A stretch of DNA of 64,000 bases from Xanthomonas sp. 10-10 (GTDB taxonomy: Bacteria; Pseudomonadota; Gammaproteobacteria; Xanthomonadales; Xanthomonadaceae). Positions 8,758 to 21,844 of this stretch are shown here, in pieces. The stretch spans positions 620,001 to 684,000 of the forward strand of contig NZ_CP144460.1 of assembly GCF_040182365.1 (NCBI RefSeq), given 5' to 3'. Each line of letters opens with the position of its first letter. Positions within the stretch are counted from its first letter, which is position 1. Under the pieces are notes generated by a model that was not told the DNA's origin, made no database searches, and saw only the letters and a program-made list of their open reading frames with translations. The position numbers and the translations under genes were made by a program.

Positions 8758-9239
8758 GCCAGGTCTCGAAAGGTCGACGCTATCGCTGGTTATCGGCGCG
8801 CATGCGGGTCGCTTGAGCGTGCCGCACCGTATGGCGCAACGCATAGCATGCATCCGTTGGCGCCGTCACGCTGCGTGGCATCCACCGAACGCTCGGATGA
8901 ACAAGTTACGCAGATGACGACGAACGCTGCCGCGCTCTCCCGCATTCGGTGCATCAAGGCATCCATGCACCGATGCGGGGATGTCATCGCACTGCAATGC
9001 ATCGCTTATGCCGGCAGACTTGCGCAACCGTGCGTAAAGGAATGTGGCTGTCGCAGAAAAGTCAGGACATGTTCACGCATATTTTATTTGTACGGGGTGT
9101 AGATTCATCTCCAAGGACGACGTGGAGTACGCGCGTCGCCCCCGCTCCTCATTCGTAGCAGGTCGTCTGGCCACATCGGCAGACGATGGTTTTCGCTTCG
9201 CCGTTTTCCGTCTCCACCCACTTTACGACGGACGTTTAG
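8758..9239. other. Intergenic region between the divergent cyclase and glgA
   Basis: About 480 bases with no convincing gene. It must hold promoters for both directions. An AT-rich stretch around 9077-9100 is the most promoter-like part and would serve the glgA operon. The stretch 8840-9000 has loosely repeated ATGCATC-type words without a clear structure. No terminator is seen. Confidence 0.5.
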
Positions 9240-10823
9240 ATGGTTGCCACGATGCCGCTTCACGCCAGTACTGCACGCCTAGATCGCAGCGCATTGATCC
9301 CCACGCTGAAGAAGAGCGGGCGGCCGCGCGACGCGCGCGGGCGGTTCATTCCCCATCACGAGCGTCTGCCCGTATCGCTGGCCGATACGCGTGGCGCCTT
9401 GTTCGTGGTCTCGGAGATGGCCGACTTCATCAAGGCGGGCGGTCTGGGCGATGTCGCGGCAGCCCTGCCGCGCGCGCTGCGCCATCGCTACGACGTGCGT
9501 GTATTGATCCCCGGCTATCGTGCCGTGCTCGAGCGCGCCGGCAAGGTGGAGATCGTGGGCCGTGTGCTGGCGCATGCCGCGCTGCCGGCCTGCGACATCG
9601 GCCGCATCGTGCAGTCGGATGGGCTGCCGATCTACATCCTGCTGTCCAAAGAACTGTTCGAACGCGATGGCTCGCCGTATGTGAGCACCAGCGGTTCGGA
9701 GTTCGAAGACAATGCGATCCGCTTCGCCACCCTGTCGCATGCCGCCGCGCAGATCGCCGCCGGCCATGCTGGCCTGGGCTGGAAGCCGCGCCTGCTGCAT
9801 CTCAACGACTGGCCGTGCGCGCTGGCGGCGGCGTATGTGCGCTGGTCCGGCGGCACCACGCCATGCCTGCTCACCATCCATAACCTGGCCTACCAGGGCC
9901 TGGTGCCGTATTCGATGGCGTCCGCGCTGGGCATCCCGGCCGAGCGTGTGGCCGAACTGGAGTTCTACGGGCAGATGTCGTTCCTGCGCGGTGGCATCGT
10001 CAATGCCGACCACGTCAACACGGTCAGCGTCAGCTATGCCAAGCAGATCACCGGCCCGGCGCAGGGCTGCGGGCTGGACCGGCTGCTGGCCGGCCGCGCT
10101 GCCAAGGGCGCGCTGACCGGCATCGTCAACGGCATCGACGCCAGCTGGGACCCACGTACCGACGAATATCTTGATACGCACTTCAGCGTGAATCAGTGGC
10201 AGGGCCGTCAGGCCAACGCCGCGCAGGTGCGCAAGGCCTTCGGGCTGCGCGAGAGCACCGGTCCGCTGTTTGCGGTGGTATCGCGGCTGGTGCATCAGAA
10301 GGGCCTGGACCTGATCTGCGAGGTTGCCCCGCAGATCGTGGCGGCCGGTGGCCAGATCGCGGTGATCGGCGGCGGCGAGCCGGAGATCGAACAACAGGTG
10401 GCCGAGCTGACCCGTCGGTACCCCGGCCAGGTCGGTGCCTTCATCGGTTTTGAGGAAGGCCTGGCGCGGCGCATGTTCGCCGGTGCCGACTTCCTGCTGA
10501 TGCCGTCGCGCTTCGAGCCATGCGGCCTGAGCCAGATGTATGCACAGCGCTTTGGCTGCCTGCCGATCGCGCATGCCACCGGCGGGCTGATCGACACCGT
10601 GGACGACGGCGTCACCGGCTTCCTGTTCCAGCATGCCAGTGTGGAGGCCTTGCGCCGCTGCCTGGAACGCGCGTTCCGTACCTTCCGCCTGCCCAGCCTG
10701 CTGTCTGCCATGCGCCGCGCGGCCATGCTGCGCCCCAGCGGCTGGGATGTGGCCGGCAAGAAATATCTGTCCCTTTATGAGCACACCGCCGCAACCGCAC
10801 CTGCGCTTGCGGCGGTGTCATGA
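9240..10823 (+). CDS. glgA: Glycogen synthase (ADP-glucose type)
   Basis: Transfers glucose from ADP-glucose to the growing alpha-1,4-glucan chain in the cytoplasm. The protein has 527 residues. A 50-residue basic leader precedes the GT5 N-terminal domain, whose nucleotide-sugar loop KAGGLGDV is at 65-72. The C-terminal GT-B half contains [10 protein letters not shown], with the catalytic-site Glu near 426, and a glycine-rich TGGLIDTV. Usual length is about 480, so the leader is an extension; a start at the ATG of MPLHAS four codons later is also possible. It is the first gene of the operon, and its stop codon overlaps the glgB start (ATGA), implying translational coupling. No glgC lies nearby in the window. 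Confidence 0.93.
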   Translation: MVATMPLHASTARLDRSALIPTLKKSGRPRDARGRFIPHHERLPVSLADTRGALFVVSEMADFIKAGGLGDVAAALPRALRHRYDVRVLIPGYRAVLERAGKVEIVGRVLAHAALPACDIGRIVQSDGLPIYILLSKELFERDGSPYVSTSGSEFEDNAIRFATLSHAAAQIAAGHAGLGWKPRLLHLNDWPCALAAAYVRWSGGTTPCLLTIHNLAYQGLVPYSMASALGIPAERVAELEFYGQMSFLRGGIVNADHVNTVSVSYAKQITGPAQGCGLDRLLAGRAAKGALTGIVNGIDASWDPRTDEYLDTHFSVNQWQGRQANAAQVRKAFGLRESTGPLFAVVSRLVHQKGLDLICEVAPQIVAAGGQIAVIGGGEPEIEQQVAELTRRYPGQVGAFIGFEEGLARRMFAGADFLLMPSRFEPCGLSQMYAQRFGCLPIAHATGGLIDTVDDGVTGFLFQHASVEALRRCLERAFRTFRLPSLLSAMRRAAMLRPSGWDVAGKKYLSLYEHTAATAPALAAVS

Positions 10824-13051
10824 GCGAACGGTTGGGCGTGCAAGGGCAGGGAACGGAAGGCGAAGGTGTGATCACGGAAGAAGTCTCTGACAGCGCGCCT
10901 GCCTTGCAGGCGCTGGCCGATGCAGCGCCTACCGACGCATTCGCGGTGCTGGGCCCGCACCTGCAGGCCGATGGCCGCCGCCGCGTTCGGGTCCTGGCGC
11001 CCGGTGCCGAGGCGATGGGCCTGATCGATCCACGCGGCAAGTTGCTGGCGCGCATGCAGGTCGGCGCGGTCGGTGGCGTGTTCGAAGGCGAGCTGGCAGT
11101 CGATGGGCCATACCGGCTGCGCATCGTCTGGCCGGATCTGGTGCAGGAGATCGAAGACCCGTACGCGTTTGCCCCGACGCTGGACGAATCGTTGCTGCTG
11201 CAGATCGCCGCTGGCGACGGGCAGGCATTGCGCAACGCATTGGGCGCGCAGCATCTGCGCTGCGCCGATGTGCCGGGTGTGCGCTTTGCGGTCTGGGCGC
11301 CGCATGCGCAGCGGGTTGCAGTGGTCGGTGATTTCAATGGCTGGGACGTGCGGCGGCATCCGATGCGGCAACGCATCGGCGGCATCTGGGAATTGTTCCT
11401 GCCGCGTGTGGAAGCCGGCGCCCGCTACAAGTACGCCATCACTGCCGCCGACGGCCGTGTGCTGCTCAAGGCCGACCCGGTTGCGCGGCAGAGCGAGCTG
11501 CCGCCGGCCACCGCCTCGGTGGTGCCCGGTGGCGCCGCGTTTGCGTGGACCGATGCCGAATGGATGGCCAGGCGTTCGGTGCAGGCGCCGTCGGCGCCGC
11601 TGTCCATCTACGAAGTGCATGCCGCCTCGTGGCGTCGCGACGGGAACGACCAGCCGCTGGACTGGGCCGGCCTGGCCCGTGAGCTGATCCCGTACGTCCA
11701 GCGGCTGGGCTTCACCCATATCGAGTTGCTGCCGATCACCGAACATCCGTTCGGCGGGTCGTGGGGCTACCAGCCGCTGGGCCTGTACGCGCCCACCGCG
11801 CGCCATGGCAGCCCGGATGGCTTTGCGCAATTCGTCGATGCCTGCCATCGCGCCGGCATCGGCGTGATCCTGGACTGGGTCAGCGCGCACTTCCCGAGCG
11901 ACGCACATGGCCTGGCGCAGTTCGACGGTGCCGCGCTGTACGAGCATGCCGACCCCCGCGAAGGCATGCACCGCGACTGGAATACGCTGATCTACAACTA
12001 CGGCCGGCCCGAAGTGACGGCGTTCCTGCAGGGCAGCGCGCTGGAGTGGATCGACCATTACCACCTCGACGGCCTGCGCGTGGATGCGGTGGCCTCGATG
12101 CTGTATCGCGACTACGGCCGCGCCGAAGGCGAGTGGGTCCCCAACGCGCACGGCGGCCGCGAGAACCTGGAGGCCGTCGCCTTCCTGCGCCAGCTCAACA
12201 GCGAGATCGCCACGCGCTTTCCCGGTGTGCTGACCATCGCCGAAGAGTCCACCGCCTGGCCGGGCGTGACCGCGCCGATCAGCGAGGGCGGCCTGGGCTT
12301 CACCCACAAATGGAACATGGGCTGGATGCACGACACGCTGAGCTACATGCAGCGCGATCCGGCCGAGCGTGCGCAGCACCACAGCCAGCTCACCTTCGGC
12401 CTGGTGTATGCGTTCTCCGAGCGTTTTGTGTTGCCGCTCTCGCACGACGAGGTGGTGCATGGCACCGGCGGCCTGCTGGGGCAGATGCCCGGCGACGACT
12501 GGCGGCGCTTTGCCAACCTGCGCGCGTACCTGGCGCTGATGTGGGCGCATCCGGGAGACAAGCTGGTGTTCATGGGGGCCGAGTTCGGCCAGTGGGCCGA
12601 CTGGAATCACGATCAGTCGCTGGACTGGCATCTGCTCGACGGCGCACCCCATCGCGGCGTGCAGCAATTGGTTGGCGATCTCAATGCCACCTTGCGCCGC
12701 GTGCCGGCGCTCTACCGAGGCACGCATCGTGCCGAGGGCTTCGACTGGAGCGTGGCTGACGACGCGCGCAACAGCGTACTGGCGTTCATCCGCCACGACC
12801 CCGAGGGCGGCGCACCCCTGCTGGCGGTGAGCAACCTCACCCCGCAACCGCACCACGACTACCGCGTTGGCGTGCCGCGTGCCGGCAGCTGGCGCGAAAT
12901 CCTCAACACCGACAGTGCCCACTACGGCGGCAGCAACCTCGGCAACAGCGGTCGCCTTGCGACCGAGCCGACGGGCATGCATGGGCATGCGCAGCGTCTG
13001 CGCCTGACCCTGCCGCCGCTGGCCACGATCTACCTGCAAGCGGAGAAATAA
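10820..13051 (+). CDS. glgB: 1,4-alpha-glucan branching enzyme (GH13)
   Basis: Introduces alpha-1,6 branches into glycogen. The 743-residue protein has the full bacterial layout: an extra N-terminal module, a carbohydrate-binding CBM48 module (about 140-230, with [20 protein letters not shown]), the catalytic barrel and a C-terminal beta domain. Catalytic signatures are the nucleophile in [10 protein letters not shown] (D422), the acid/base region AEES (474-477) and SHDEVVHG (D543). The start overlaps the glgA stop. treZ follows after two bases, so the genes are clearly co-transcribed. Confidence 0.95.
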   Translation: MSERLGVQGQGTEGEGVITEEVSDSAPALQALADAAPTDAFAVLGPHLQADGRRRVRVLAPGAEAMGLIDPRGKLLARMQVGAVGGVFEGELAVDGPYRLRIVWPDLVQEIEDPYAFAPTLDESLLLQIAAGDGQALRNALGAQHLRCADVPGVRFAVWAPHAQRVAVVGDFNGWDVRRHPMRQRIGGIWELFLPRVEAGARYKYAITAADGRVLLKADPVARQSELPPATASVVPGGAAFAWTDAEWMARRSVQAPSAPLSIYEVHAASWRRDGNDQPLDWAGLARELIPYVQRLGFTHIELLPITEHPFGGSWGYQPLGLYAPTARHGSPDGFAQFVDACHRAGIGVILDWVSAHFPSDAHGLAQFDGAALYEHADPREGMHRDWNTLIYNYGRPEVTAFLQGSALEWIDHYHLDGLRVDAVASMLYRDYGRAEGEWVPNAHGGRENLEAVAFLRQLNSEIATRFPGVLTIAEESTAWPGVTAPISEGGLGFTHKWNMGWMHDTLSYMQRDPAERAQHHSQLTFGLVYAFSERFVLPLSHDEVVHGTGGLLGQMPGDDWRRFANLRAYLALMWAHPGDKLVFMGAEFGQWADWNHDQSLDWHLLDGAPHRGVQQLVGDLNATLRRVPALYRGTHRAEGFDWSVADDARNSVLAFIRHDPEGGAPLLAVSNLTPQPHHDYRVGVPRAGSWREILNTDSAHYGGSNLGNSGRLATEPTGMHGHAQRLRLTLPPLATIYLQAEK

Positions 13052-13053
13052 CA

Positions 13054-14811
13054 ATGAAGCAGCGCAACGACATCATCCCGGCCTGGGGCGCCTGGCCAGC
13101 GGGTGAGGGACAGGTGCGCTTCGCGCTCTGGGCACCGGACGCAACGCGCGTGGAGGTGGTCTTCGACGACGGCACGCGCAGCGCGTTGCAGGCCGGGCAG
13201 GACGGGTTCTTCGCCGCCACCCTGGCCTGCGCGGCCACCGCGCGTTATCGCTACAGCGTGGATGGCGGCGAGCCGGTACCCGACCCGGCCTCGCGCTGGC
13301 AGCCCGATGGCGTGCACGGCCCCAGCGCGGTGCAGCCCACCGACAGCTATCGTTGGAGCAACACGCAGTGGCAGGGCCGTCCATGGGACGAGGCGGTGAT
13401 CTACGAACTGCACGTGGGCACCTGCGGCGGCTATGCCGGCGTGCAGGCGCAATTGCCGCAGCTGGCGGCAATGGGCATCACCGCGATCGAACTGATGCCG
13501 TTGAGCGCGTTCCCGGGCGCGCATAACTGGGGCTACGACGGCGTGCTGCCGTATGCGCCGGCCGACGCCTATGGCACCCCGGACGAACTGAAGGCATTGA
13601 TCGACGCCGCGCACGGCTACGGCCTGATGGTGTTGCTGGATGTGGTCTACAACCACTTCGGCCCGGACGGCAATTACCTGCACAGCTATGCGGCCCCGTT
13701 CTTCAACGAGGACAAGCCCACGCCCTGGGGCGCGGCGATCGATTTCCGCAAGCCGCAGGTGCAGCGTTACTTTCTCGACAATGCGCTGATGTGGCTGCAC
13801 GAATACGGCTTCGACGGCCTGCGCCTGGATGCGGTGCACGCGATCACCCCGAATGCTTTCCTGGATACCCTGCGGCAGACCGTGCAGGCCAGCCTGCCGG
13901 CCGGCCGCCATGTGCATCTGGTGCTGGAAAACGAGGCCAACCAGGCCTCGCAGCTGCAGCGCGGCTACACCGCGCAGTGGGACGACGATTTCCACAACGC
14001 CCTGCATGTGCTGTTGACCGGCGAAGCCGAAGGCTATTACGCCGCCTTCGCCGACAAGCCCACCGAGCACCTGGCGCGCGTGCTCGGCGAAGGCTTCGCC
14101 TACCAGGGCGAGCCTGACCCGCGCGGGCATGTGCGTGGCGAGCCGAGCGGGGCGCTGCCGCCGCACAAGTTCGTGGTGTTTGCGCAGAACCACGACCAGA
14201 TCGGCAACCGCGCGCGTGGCGAGCGGCTGACCGTGCTGGTCTCGCCGCAACGCCTGCGCGCAGCGCTGGCGTTGACCGCGTTGACGCCGATGATCCCGCT
14301 GTTCTTCATGGGCGAGCCATGGGGCGCGAAGCAGCCGTTCCTGTTCTTCACCGACTTCGGCCCGCCGCTGGACGATGCGGTGCGCGAAGGGCGCCGTCGC
14401 GAGTTTGCGCACTTCGCCGCATTCGCCGACGAAGCGCAGCGCGCCACCATTCCCGACCCCAACAGCCACGCCACCTTCGCCGCTTCGCGCTCGCCGATCG
14501 ACGATGCCGCGCACGGCGACGGCGCGCAGTGGGCAGCGTGGTTCACCGCGCTGCTGGGCGTGCGTCGGCAGTGGCTGGTGCCCGGCCTTGCCGAGGCGCG
14601 CGCGATACGCGCCAGCGTGCTGGCCGAGGGCGCACTCACCGCCACCTGGGAACTGCCGGATGGCCTGTGGCATATCGCCTTCAACGTCGGCAGCGCGGCC
14701 GTTCCGCTGCCGCCACTGCGCGGGCGTGTGGCATTTGCCGAAAACCTCGATGCCTCCGCGCAGCAGTTGCCGGTCGACGGTTTCATCGCCTGGCACGAGG
14801 ACCGCACATGA
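13054..14811 (+). CDS. treZ: Malto-oligosyltrehalose trehalohydrolase
   Basis: Releases trehalose from the maltooligosyl-trehalose made by TreY, the second step of the TreY/TreZ route from glycogen. The 585 residues start with a CBM48-like module (RFALWAPDATRVEVVF), followed by a GH13 barrel. Key residues are in GLRLDAVHAI (D259), LVLENEAN (E292) and QNHDQIGN (D381). The last motif, NHDQIGNRARGERL, is characteristic of this subfamily. The start lies two bases after the glgB stop and the end overlaps malQ by four bases. Length is normal for the family. Confidence 0.94.
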   Translation: MKQRNDIIPAWGAWPAGEGQVRFALWAPDATRVEVVFDDGTRSALQAGQDGFFAATLACAATARYRYSVDGGEPVPDPASRWQPDGVHGPSAVQPTDSYRWSNTQWQGRPWDEAVIYELHVGTCGGYAGVQAQLPQLAAMGITAIELMPLSAFPGAHNWGYDGVLPYAPADAYGTPDELKALIDAAHGYGLMVLLDVVYNHFGPDGNYLHSYAAPFFNEDKPTPWGAAIDFRKPQVQRYFLDNALMWLHEYGFDGLRLDAVHAITPNAFLDTLRQTVQASLPAGRHVHLVLENEANQASQLQRGYTAQWDDDFHNALHVLLTGEAEGYYAAFADKPTEHLARVLGEGFAYQGEPDPRGHVRGEPSGALPPHKFVVFAQNHDQIGNRARGERLTVLVSPQRLRAALALTALTPMIPLFFMGEPWGAKQPFLFFTDFGPPLDDAVREGRRREFAHFAAFADEAQRATIPDPNSHATFAASRSPIDDAAHGDGAQWAAWFTALLGVRRQWLVPGLAEARAIRASVLAEGALTATWELPDGLWHIAFNVGSAAVPLPPLRGRVAFAENLDASAQQLPVDGFIAWHEDRT

Positions 14812-16742
14812 GCACCAACACCCTGCACACCCTGGCCGCGGCAGCCGGGGTGATGGTGGATTGGGTGGATGCCAGCGACCAGCCACGGCAGGTGTCCGAG
14901 CAGTCGGTGCAGGCAGTGCTGACCGCCCTGCAATTCCCGTCGGCCACTGCCGCACAACGCGAAGACAGCCTGCGGCGCTGCCAGGCGCAGGCAGCCGAAC
15001 CGGCAGCGCTGCTCACCGTGCAGGTGGGCGAGCCGCTGCCGTTGCGCGTTGCCGCCAATGCCAGTGGCCGCTGGACCGATGACAGCGGCGCCAGCGAACC
15101 GGCGCGTGCGGATGCGCAGGGGCAGTTGCTCGCACCACAGCGCTATGGCTACTGGACGCTGCAGATCGGTGCGCTGACCCAGCAGGTAGCGGTTGCGCCG
15201 CAACGCTGCTTCAGCGTGGCCGACGCCTGCGCGCAGCCGTCGCCGCGTGCCTGGGGCATGGCGTTGCAGGTGTATTCGGCCTGCAGCCTCGATGACGGCG
15301 GTATCGGCGATGCTGCCGGCGCTGTGGAATGGCTGCGGCACGCAGCGCTGGCCGGCGCCGATGCGCTGGCGTTGAGCCCGGTGCACGCCTCGCGACCGGT
15401 CACCGGCGGTTACAGCCCGTATTCGCCCAGCGACCGACGCTTTTTCGATCCCCTGCATGCCGCCCCGGTCCGCGTGCTGGGCGAGCTGGCACTGGAGGCC
15501 ATCGACGACGTGGCAGGCCTGCGCCAGCGGTTCGATACGCTGCACACCAACGCATTGATCGATTGGCCAGCCTCGGCGCAGGCCAAGTGGGAACTGTTGC
15601 GCCATCTGCATACGCGCGTGGCGCCGGACCATGCCGACCTGCTCGCCTTCCGCACGGAAGGCGGGGCGGCGCTGGACGGGTTCGCACGGTTCGCCGCCAA
15701 GGATTTCGGCGACAACGATCCGCAGCTGCATGTATTCACCCAATGGCTGGCGGCGCGCAGCTGGTCCGATGCGCAGCGCGAAGCGCACGAGCGCGGCATG
15801 AAGATCGGGTTGATCGCCGATCTGGCGGTCGGCTTCGATCCCAATGGCGCCGAAGCCGCAGCGGCTGCAGACACCGTGCTGCGTGGCCTGGTGCTGGGCG
15901 CGCCACCGGATGCCTTCAATGCCGACGGTCAGCATTGGGGCATCGGTGCGTATTCGCCCACCGCATTGCGGCGTAGCGGGTTTGCGCCGTACATCGCACT
16001 GCTGCGCGCGGTGCTGCGCGATCGCGGCGGGATCCGCATCGATCACATTCTTGGCCTGCTACGGCTTTGGGTGGTGCCCAACGGCGCCAGCTCCAACGAA
16101 GGCGCCTATCTGGCGTATCCGTTGCACGACCTGCTCAATCTGCTGGCGCTGGAATCGTGGCGTCACCGCGCCATTGTCATTGGCGAGGATCTGGGCGTGG
16201 TGCCGCCGGGCATCCGCGAAGAACTCTCGCGGCGCGGGGTGATGGGCATCGATGTGCTGATGTTCACCCGCGACGACGACGGCGCCTTCGTGTCGCCGGC
16301 GCTATGGCGGCCGGATGCGGTGGCCACCACCACAACGCACGACCTGCCCACACTGACCGGCTGGCGCGAAGGCCGCGATATCGATTGGCGACGCAGGCTG
16401 GAGCTGATCCAGCCCGCGCAGGCCAAGGACGATGCCACGGCCCGCACCCAGGACGTCGCGCGGCTGGACGCAGCGGTCGAACACACCGGACTCAGCGCGG
16501 CGGACGACCCGCTGCTGGGTGCGCTGCGCTTCACTGCCGGCAGCGTCTCGCCGCTGGCCCTGCTGCCGGTGGAAGACGCACTGGCGCTGGACGAACAACC
16601 CAATCTGCCGGGCACCGTCGAAGTCCATCCCAACTGGCGTCGACGCCTGCCCGATCCCTTGCCGCATGCGCGCCTGACTACGGCGCTGCAGGGCTTTGCC
16701 GAGGCGCGTCGCGTCGCGGCCGTTTCGGAACCACAGCCATGA
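14808..16742 (+). CDS. malQ: 4-alpha-glucanotransferase (amylomaltase, GH77)
   Basis: Disproportionates maltodextrins, moving glucan chains and releasing glucose. About 644 residues from the ATG that overlaps the treZ stop; the same frame is open further upstream but only as a shadow of treZ. The N-terminal 130 residues form the beta-rich extension found in proteobacterial MalQ. The GH77 barrel follows with the nucleophile in RIDHILGL (D412), acid/base in GEDLGVVPP (E460) and the third acid in THDLPTLTGW (D512). Placed between treZ and treY, it probably remodels the short glucans that TreY cannot use. Four-base overlap with treY. Confidence 0.93.
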   Translation: MSTNTLHTLAAAAGVMVDWVDASDQPRQVSEQSVQAVLTALQFPSATAAQREDSLRRCQAQAAEPAALLTVQVGEPLPLRVAANASGRWTDDSGASEPARADAQGQLLAPQRYGYWTLQIGALTQQVAVAPQRCFSVADACAQPSPRAWGMALQVYSACSLDDGGIGDAAGAVEWLRHAALAGADALALSPVHASRPVTGGYSPYSPSDRRFFDPLHAAPVRVLGELALEAIDDVAGLRQRFDTLHTNALIDWPASAQAKWELLRHLHTRVAPDHADLLAFRTEGGAALDGFARFAAKDFGDNDPQLHVFTQWLAARSWSDAQREAHERGMKIGLIADLAVGFDPNGAEAAAAADTVLRGLVLGAPPDAFNADGQHWGIGAYSPTALRRSGFAPYIALLRAVLRDRGGIRIDHILGLLRLWVVPNGASSNEGAYLAYPLHDLLNLLALESWRHRAIVIGEDLGVVPPGIREELSRRGVMGIDVLMFTRDDDGAFVSPALWRPDAVATTTTHDLPTLTGWREGRDIDWRRRLELIQPAQAKDDATARTQDVARLDAAVEHTGLSAADDPLLGALRFTAGSVSPLALLPVEDALALDEQPNLPGTVEVHPNWRRRLPDPLPHARLTTALQGFAEARRVAAVSEPQP

Positions 16743-19342
16743 TCGAGCTTCGCGCCACCGCCCGCCTGCAGCTGCATGCCGGCTTCACCCTGCACGATGC
16801 GCTCGCGCAGGTGCCGTACTACGCCGGCCTTGGCATCAGCCATCTCTACCTGTCGCCGATCGGCACCGCGGTGCCGGGCTCCACGCACGGCTACGACAAT
16901 ATCGACCCGACCGTGGTCAATCCCGAGCTCGGCGGCGAAGACGCGCTCGTCGCCCTGTCGCAGGCCGCGCGCGAACACGGCATGGGCCTGATCGCCGACA
17001 TCGTGCCCAATCACATGGCCACCCACGCGCAAAACGCCTGGTGGTGGGACGTGTTGCGCCACGGCCGCAGTGCCAGGCATGCCGACTGGTTCGACATCGA
17101 TTGGCGCGCGCCTGGCCGCGATGGAAAGTTGTGGCTGGCCGTGCTGGACCGCCCGTACGCCACCGCGCTGGCCGAAGGCCTGATCACCCTGGTGATCGAA
17201 GACGACGGCAGCGCGGCACTGGCACATTACGACCAACGCTATCCGATCCGCCCGCAGACGCTGGAGATCCCGGAAGCATCTGCACGGGCGCAATGGCTGC
17301 GCGACTACAACGACGGCGCCAAGCGCGGCGATGGCCGCCTGCACAAGTTGATCGAACGCCAACCGTATCGGTTGAACTGGTGGCGCGTGGGCAACGACAT
17401 GCTCAATTACCGCCGCTTCTTCGACATCACCTCGCTGGTGGCGTTGCGGGTGGAGCTGCCGGCGGTGTTCGACGCCGTGCATGCGCTGCCGCTGCGGTTG
17501 GTGGCCGAAGGGCATCTGGACGGCCTGCGCATCGATCATGTGGACGGGCTTACCGACCCCACCGGCTATGTGCGCAAGCTGCGCAGCCGGCTGGATGCGG
17601 CCGGGCGCACGCGTGGGCTCAAGCCCGGCACGCTGGGCCTGTATCTGGAAAAGATCCTGGCCCCCGGCGAGCACCTGCCGGCGGACTGGCCCTGCGATGG
17701 CACCACCGGTTACGACTTCATGGACCAGGTCGGTGGCGTGCTGCATGACGCGGCCGGTTTCAAGCCGCTGGCGCGTGCCTGGCAACGCGTGAGCGGACGT
17801 AGCGGCGACTTTGCGCAGGAAGAACGCGTGGCCCGCGACGAAATCCTGCGCGGCCCGCTGCAGACCGAATTCAATCGCGCGGTGGGCGCGTTGTCGGCAT
17901 TGGCGCACCTGGACCCGCCCACGCGCGAGTTCAGCCCGCAGATGCTGGCACGCGGCCTGTGTGTGCTGCTGCGCTGGTTTCCGGTGTATCGCACCTATGC
18001 CGGCACCCAGGGCATCACCGGCAGCGAGGCGGAGCGCCTGCGCGCCACTGCCGCGCGTGCCCGCGAAGGCATGCCCGAGGCAATCGTAGCGGCTGTGGAC
18101 GCCATCGAGCGCTGGTTGCTGGACGATGCCGGCGCCGACCGCGCGCAGATCGCCTTGCGCCGCATCCTGCGTCGTCGGGTGGAGCAGCTGTCCGCACCGC
18201 TCAACGCCAAGGCCGTGGAAGACACCGCGTTCTACCGGCATGGCGTGCTGTTGTCGCGCAACGAGGTCGGCAGCCACCCGACCCATTTCGCCAACGAGGC
18301 CGCCGAATTCCACGCGCAGAATCAAGAACGCGCCAGGCACTACCCGCGCGCGCTGCTGGCCACTGCCACCCACGATCACAAGCGTGGCGAGGACCTGCGC
18401 ATGCGGCTGGCGGTGCTGTCCGAGCAGCCGAAGTGGTGGGCCGAGCAGAGCACCCAGTTCGACGCCCTGGCCGAGACGCTGGAGTCGCCGGCGCTGGCCG
18501 GTGGCGACCAGCAGATGCTGTGGCAGACGCTGGTAGCGGCCTGGCCCATCGGGTTGGGCGCCGACCAGGCGGAGCCGCTTGCTGTCTATGCCGAGCGCGT
18601 GGCGCAGTGGCTGCTCAAGGCGGTGCGCGAAGCCAAGTTGCATACCAGCTGGACCGACGGCTCTGCCGAGTACGAACAGGCCGTGCAGGCTACCGTGGAG
18701 CAGGTGCTGACCAGCCGCGCCGGGTTGCCGCTGCGCCGCGCGCTGCTACGTGCCAGCAACCATATCGCGGCGGCCGGTGCGCGCAATTCGCTGGTGCAGA
18801 CCACCTTGCGCCTGACCGTGCCCGGCGTGCCCGACCTGTATCAGGGCACCGAGGGCTGGGACCTGTCGCTGGTGGACCCGGACAACCGCCGCCCGGTCGA
18901 TTATGCGCAGCGTCAGCGCTGGCTGGAGCAGACACGCGACTTCACTACCTTGCTGCGCAGCTGGCGCGATGGCGCAGTCAAGGCGCGTCTGACCGCCGTG
19001 CTGCTGCAGCTGCGCGGCGAACATCCGGCGCTGTTTGCGAAGGGCGATTACCAACCCTTGAGCGTTGCGGCCGGCGGAGATGCGCAGGTGCTGGCATTCC
19101 GTCGTCAGTACCGCAGCCAGTCGTTGGTGGTGGCCGTCACCCGGCTGGGCGCAGGCATCCACAGCGACGGCGATCTGCCGTTGCTGGTGCCGCCGGCCAG
19201 CTGGGGTCAGGCGTCGTTGGCATTGCCGGAAGCCACATACCGTAATGTGCTCGACGGCAGCACGCTGCAGCCGCAGCGCGGCCGCGTGGCGATGTCCACG
19301 GTCTTTGCACGTGCGCCGGTGGCAGTGTTGTTGACCCCATAA
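16739..19342 (+). CDS. treY: Malto-oligosyltrehalose synthase
   Basis: Rearranges the reducing-end alpha-1,4 bond of maltodextrins to the alpha,alpha-1,1 bond of trehalose (GH13 subfamily 26). About 867 residues starting at the ATGA overlap with malQ; a longer upstream frame is only a shadow. N-terminal signatures are TYRLQ-like ATARLQLHAGFT, HLYLSPIGTAVPGSTHGYD and DIVPNHMA. The nucleophile lies in LRIDHVDGL (D266). The C-terminal half holds the family-specific VEDTAFYR and VPGVPDLYQGTE. Length is normal. The product passes to TreZ, encoded two genes upstream. Confidence 0.94.
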   Translation: MIELRATARLQLHAGFTLHDALAQVPYYAGLGISHLYLSPIGTAVPGSTHGYDNIDPTVVNPELGGEDALVALSQAAREHGMGLIADIVPNHMATHAQNAWWWDVLRHGRSARHADWFDIDWRAPGRDGKLWLAVLDRPYATALAEGLITLVIEDDGSAALAHYDQRYPIRPQTLEIPEASARAQWLRDYNDGAKRGDGRLHKLIERQPYRLNWWRVGNDMLNYRRFFDITSLVALRVELPAVFDAVHALPLRLVAEGHLDGLRIDHVDGLTDPTGYVRKLRSRLDAAGRTRGLKPGTLGLYLEKILAPGEHLPADWPCDGTTGYDFMDQVGGVLHDAAGFKPLARAWQRVSGRSGDFAQEERVARDEILRGPLQTEFNRAVGALSALAHLDPPTREFSPQMLARGLCVLLRWFPVYRTYAGTQGITGSEAERLRATAARAREGMPEAIVAAVDAIERWLLDDAGADRAQIALRRILRRRVEQLSAPLNAKAVEDTAFYRHGVLLSRNEVGSHPTHFANEAAEFHAQNQERARHYPRALLATATHDHKRGEDLRMRLAVLSEQPKWWAEQSTQFDALAETLESPALAGGDQQMLWQTLVAAWPIGLGADQAEPLAVYAERVAQWLLKAVREAKLHTSWTDGSAEYEQAVQATVEQVLTSRAGLPLRRALLRASNHIAAAGARNSLVQTTLRLTVPGVPDLYQGTEGWDLSLVDPDNRRPVDYAQRQRWLEQTRDFTTLLRSWRDGAVKARLTAVLLQLRGEHPALFAKGDYQPLSVAAGGDAQVLAFRRQYRSQSLVVAVTRLGAGIHSDGDLPLLVPPASWGQASLALPEATYRNVLDGSTLQPQRGRVAMSTVFARAPVAVLLTP

Positions 19343-19357
19343 ACGACCCCGAGGCAA

Positions 19358-19552
19358 ATGTACGCAATGAATGACACGGAACGGCAAGCGCGGCTTCGCC
19401 AGTTGGCACAGGAGATCTGGGAGGCCGAAGGCCGCCCGGACGGGCATGCGGACCGCCACTGGGCCATGGCCGAGCGGCTGGTGGATGCCGAAGAACGCGC
19501 GGCCGAGCAGGCCGCCGAGCACGCGGCCACGCCGATCACTGCGCGCCAGTAA
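19358..19552 (+). CDS. Small DUF2934 protein
   Basis: A 64-residue acidic helical protein. The core RLRQLAQEIWEAEGRPDGHA, followed by DRHWAMAERL, matches the DUF2934 pattern, whose function is unknown. The ATG at 19358 has GAGG very close upstream; the second ATG at 19367 gives 61 residues and sits at slightly long spacing, so either may be used. It begins 15 bases after treY and lies before glgX, so it is probably part of the same transcript. Proteins of this type often accompany glucan and stress genes, but no role can be deduced. Confidence 0.75.
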   Translation: MYAMNDTERQARLRQLAQEIWEAEGRPDGHADRHWAMAERLVDAEERAAEQAAEHAATPITARQ

Positions 19553-19665
19553 CACCGTCTCTGCCACCTTGCATGGGCCGTGCCGTGCGCCCATGCAGGC
19601 GTGCACAGCCCGGCGCAGCCGCACACCGCGCACTGTCTTGAGTTCACCGTTCTAAGGAGTCACCG

Positions 19666-21828
<2,163 letters not shown>

Positions 21829-21844
21829 TGGCAGGGGCGCACTG

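Noticed and set aside
10775-13054. Long minus-strand open frame opposite glgB
   Set aside because: A shadow of the branching enzyme gene, which has all catalytic motifs on the plus strand.
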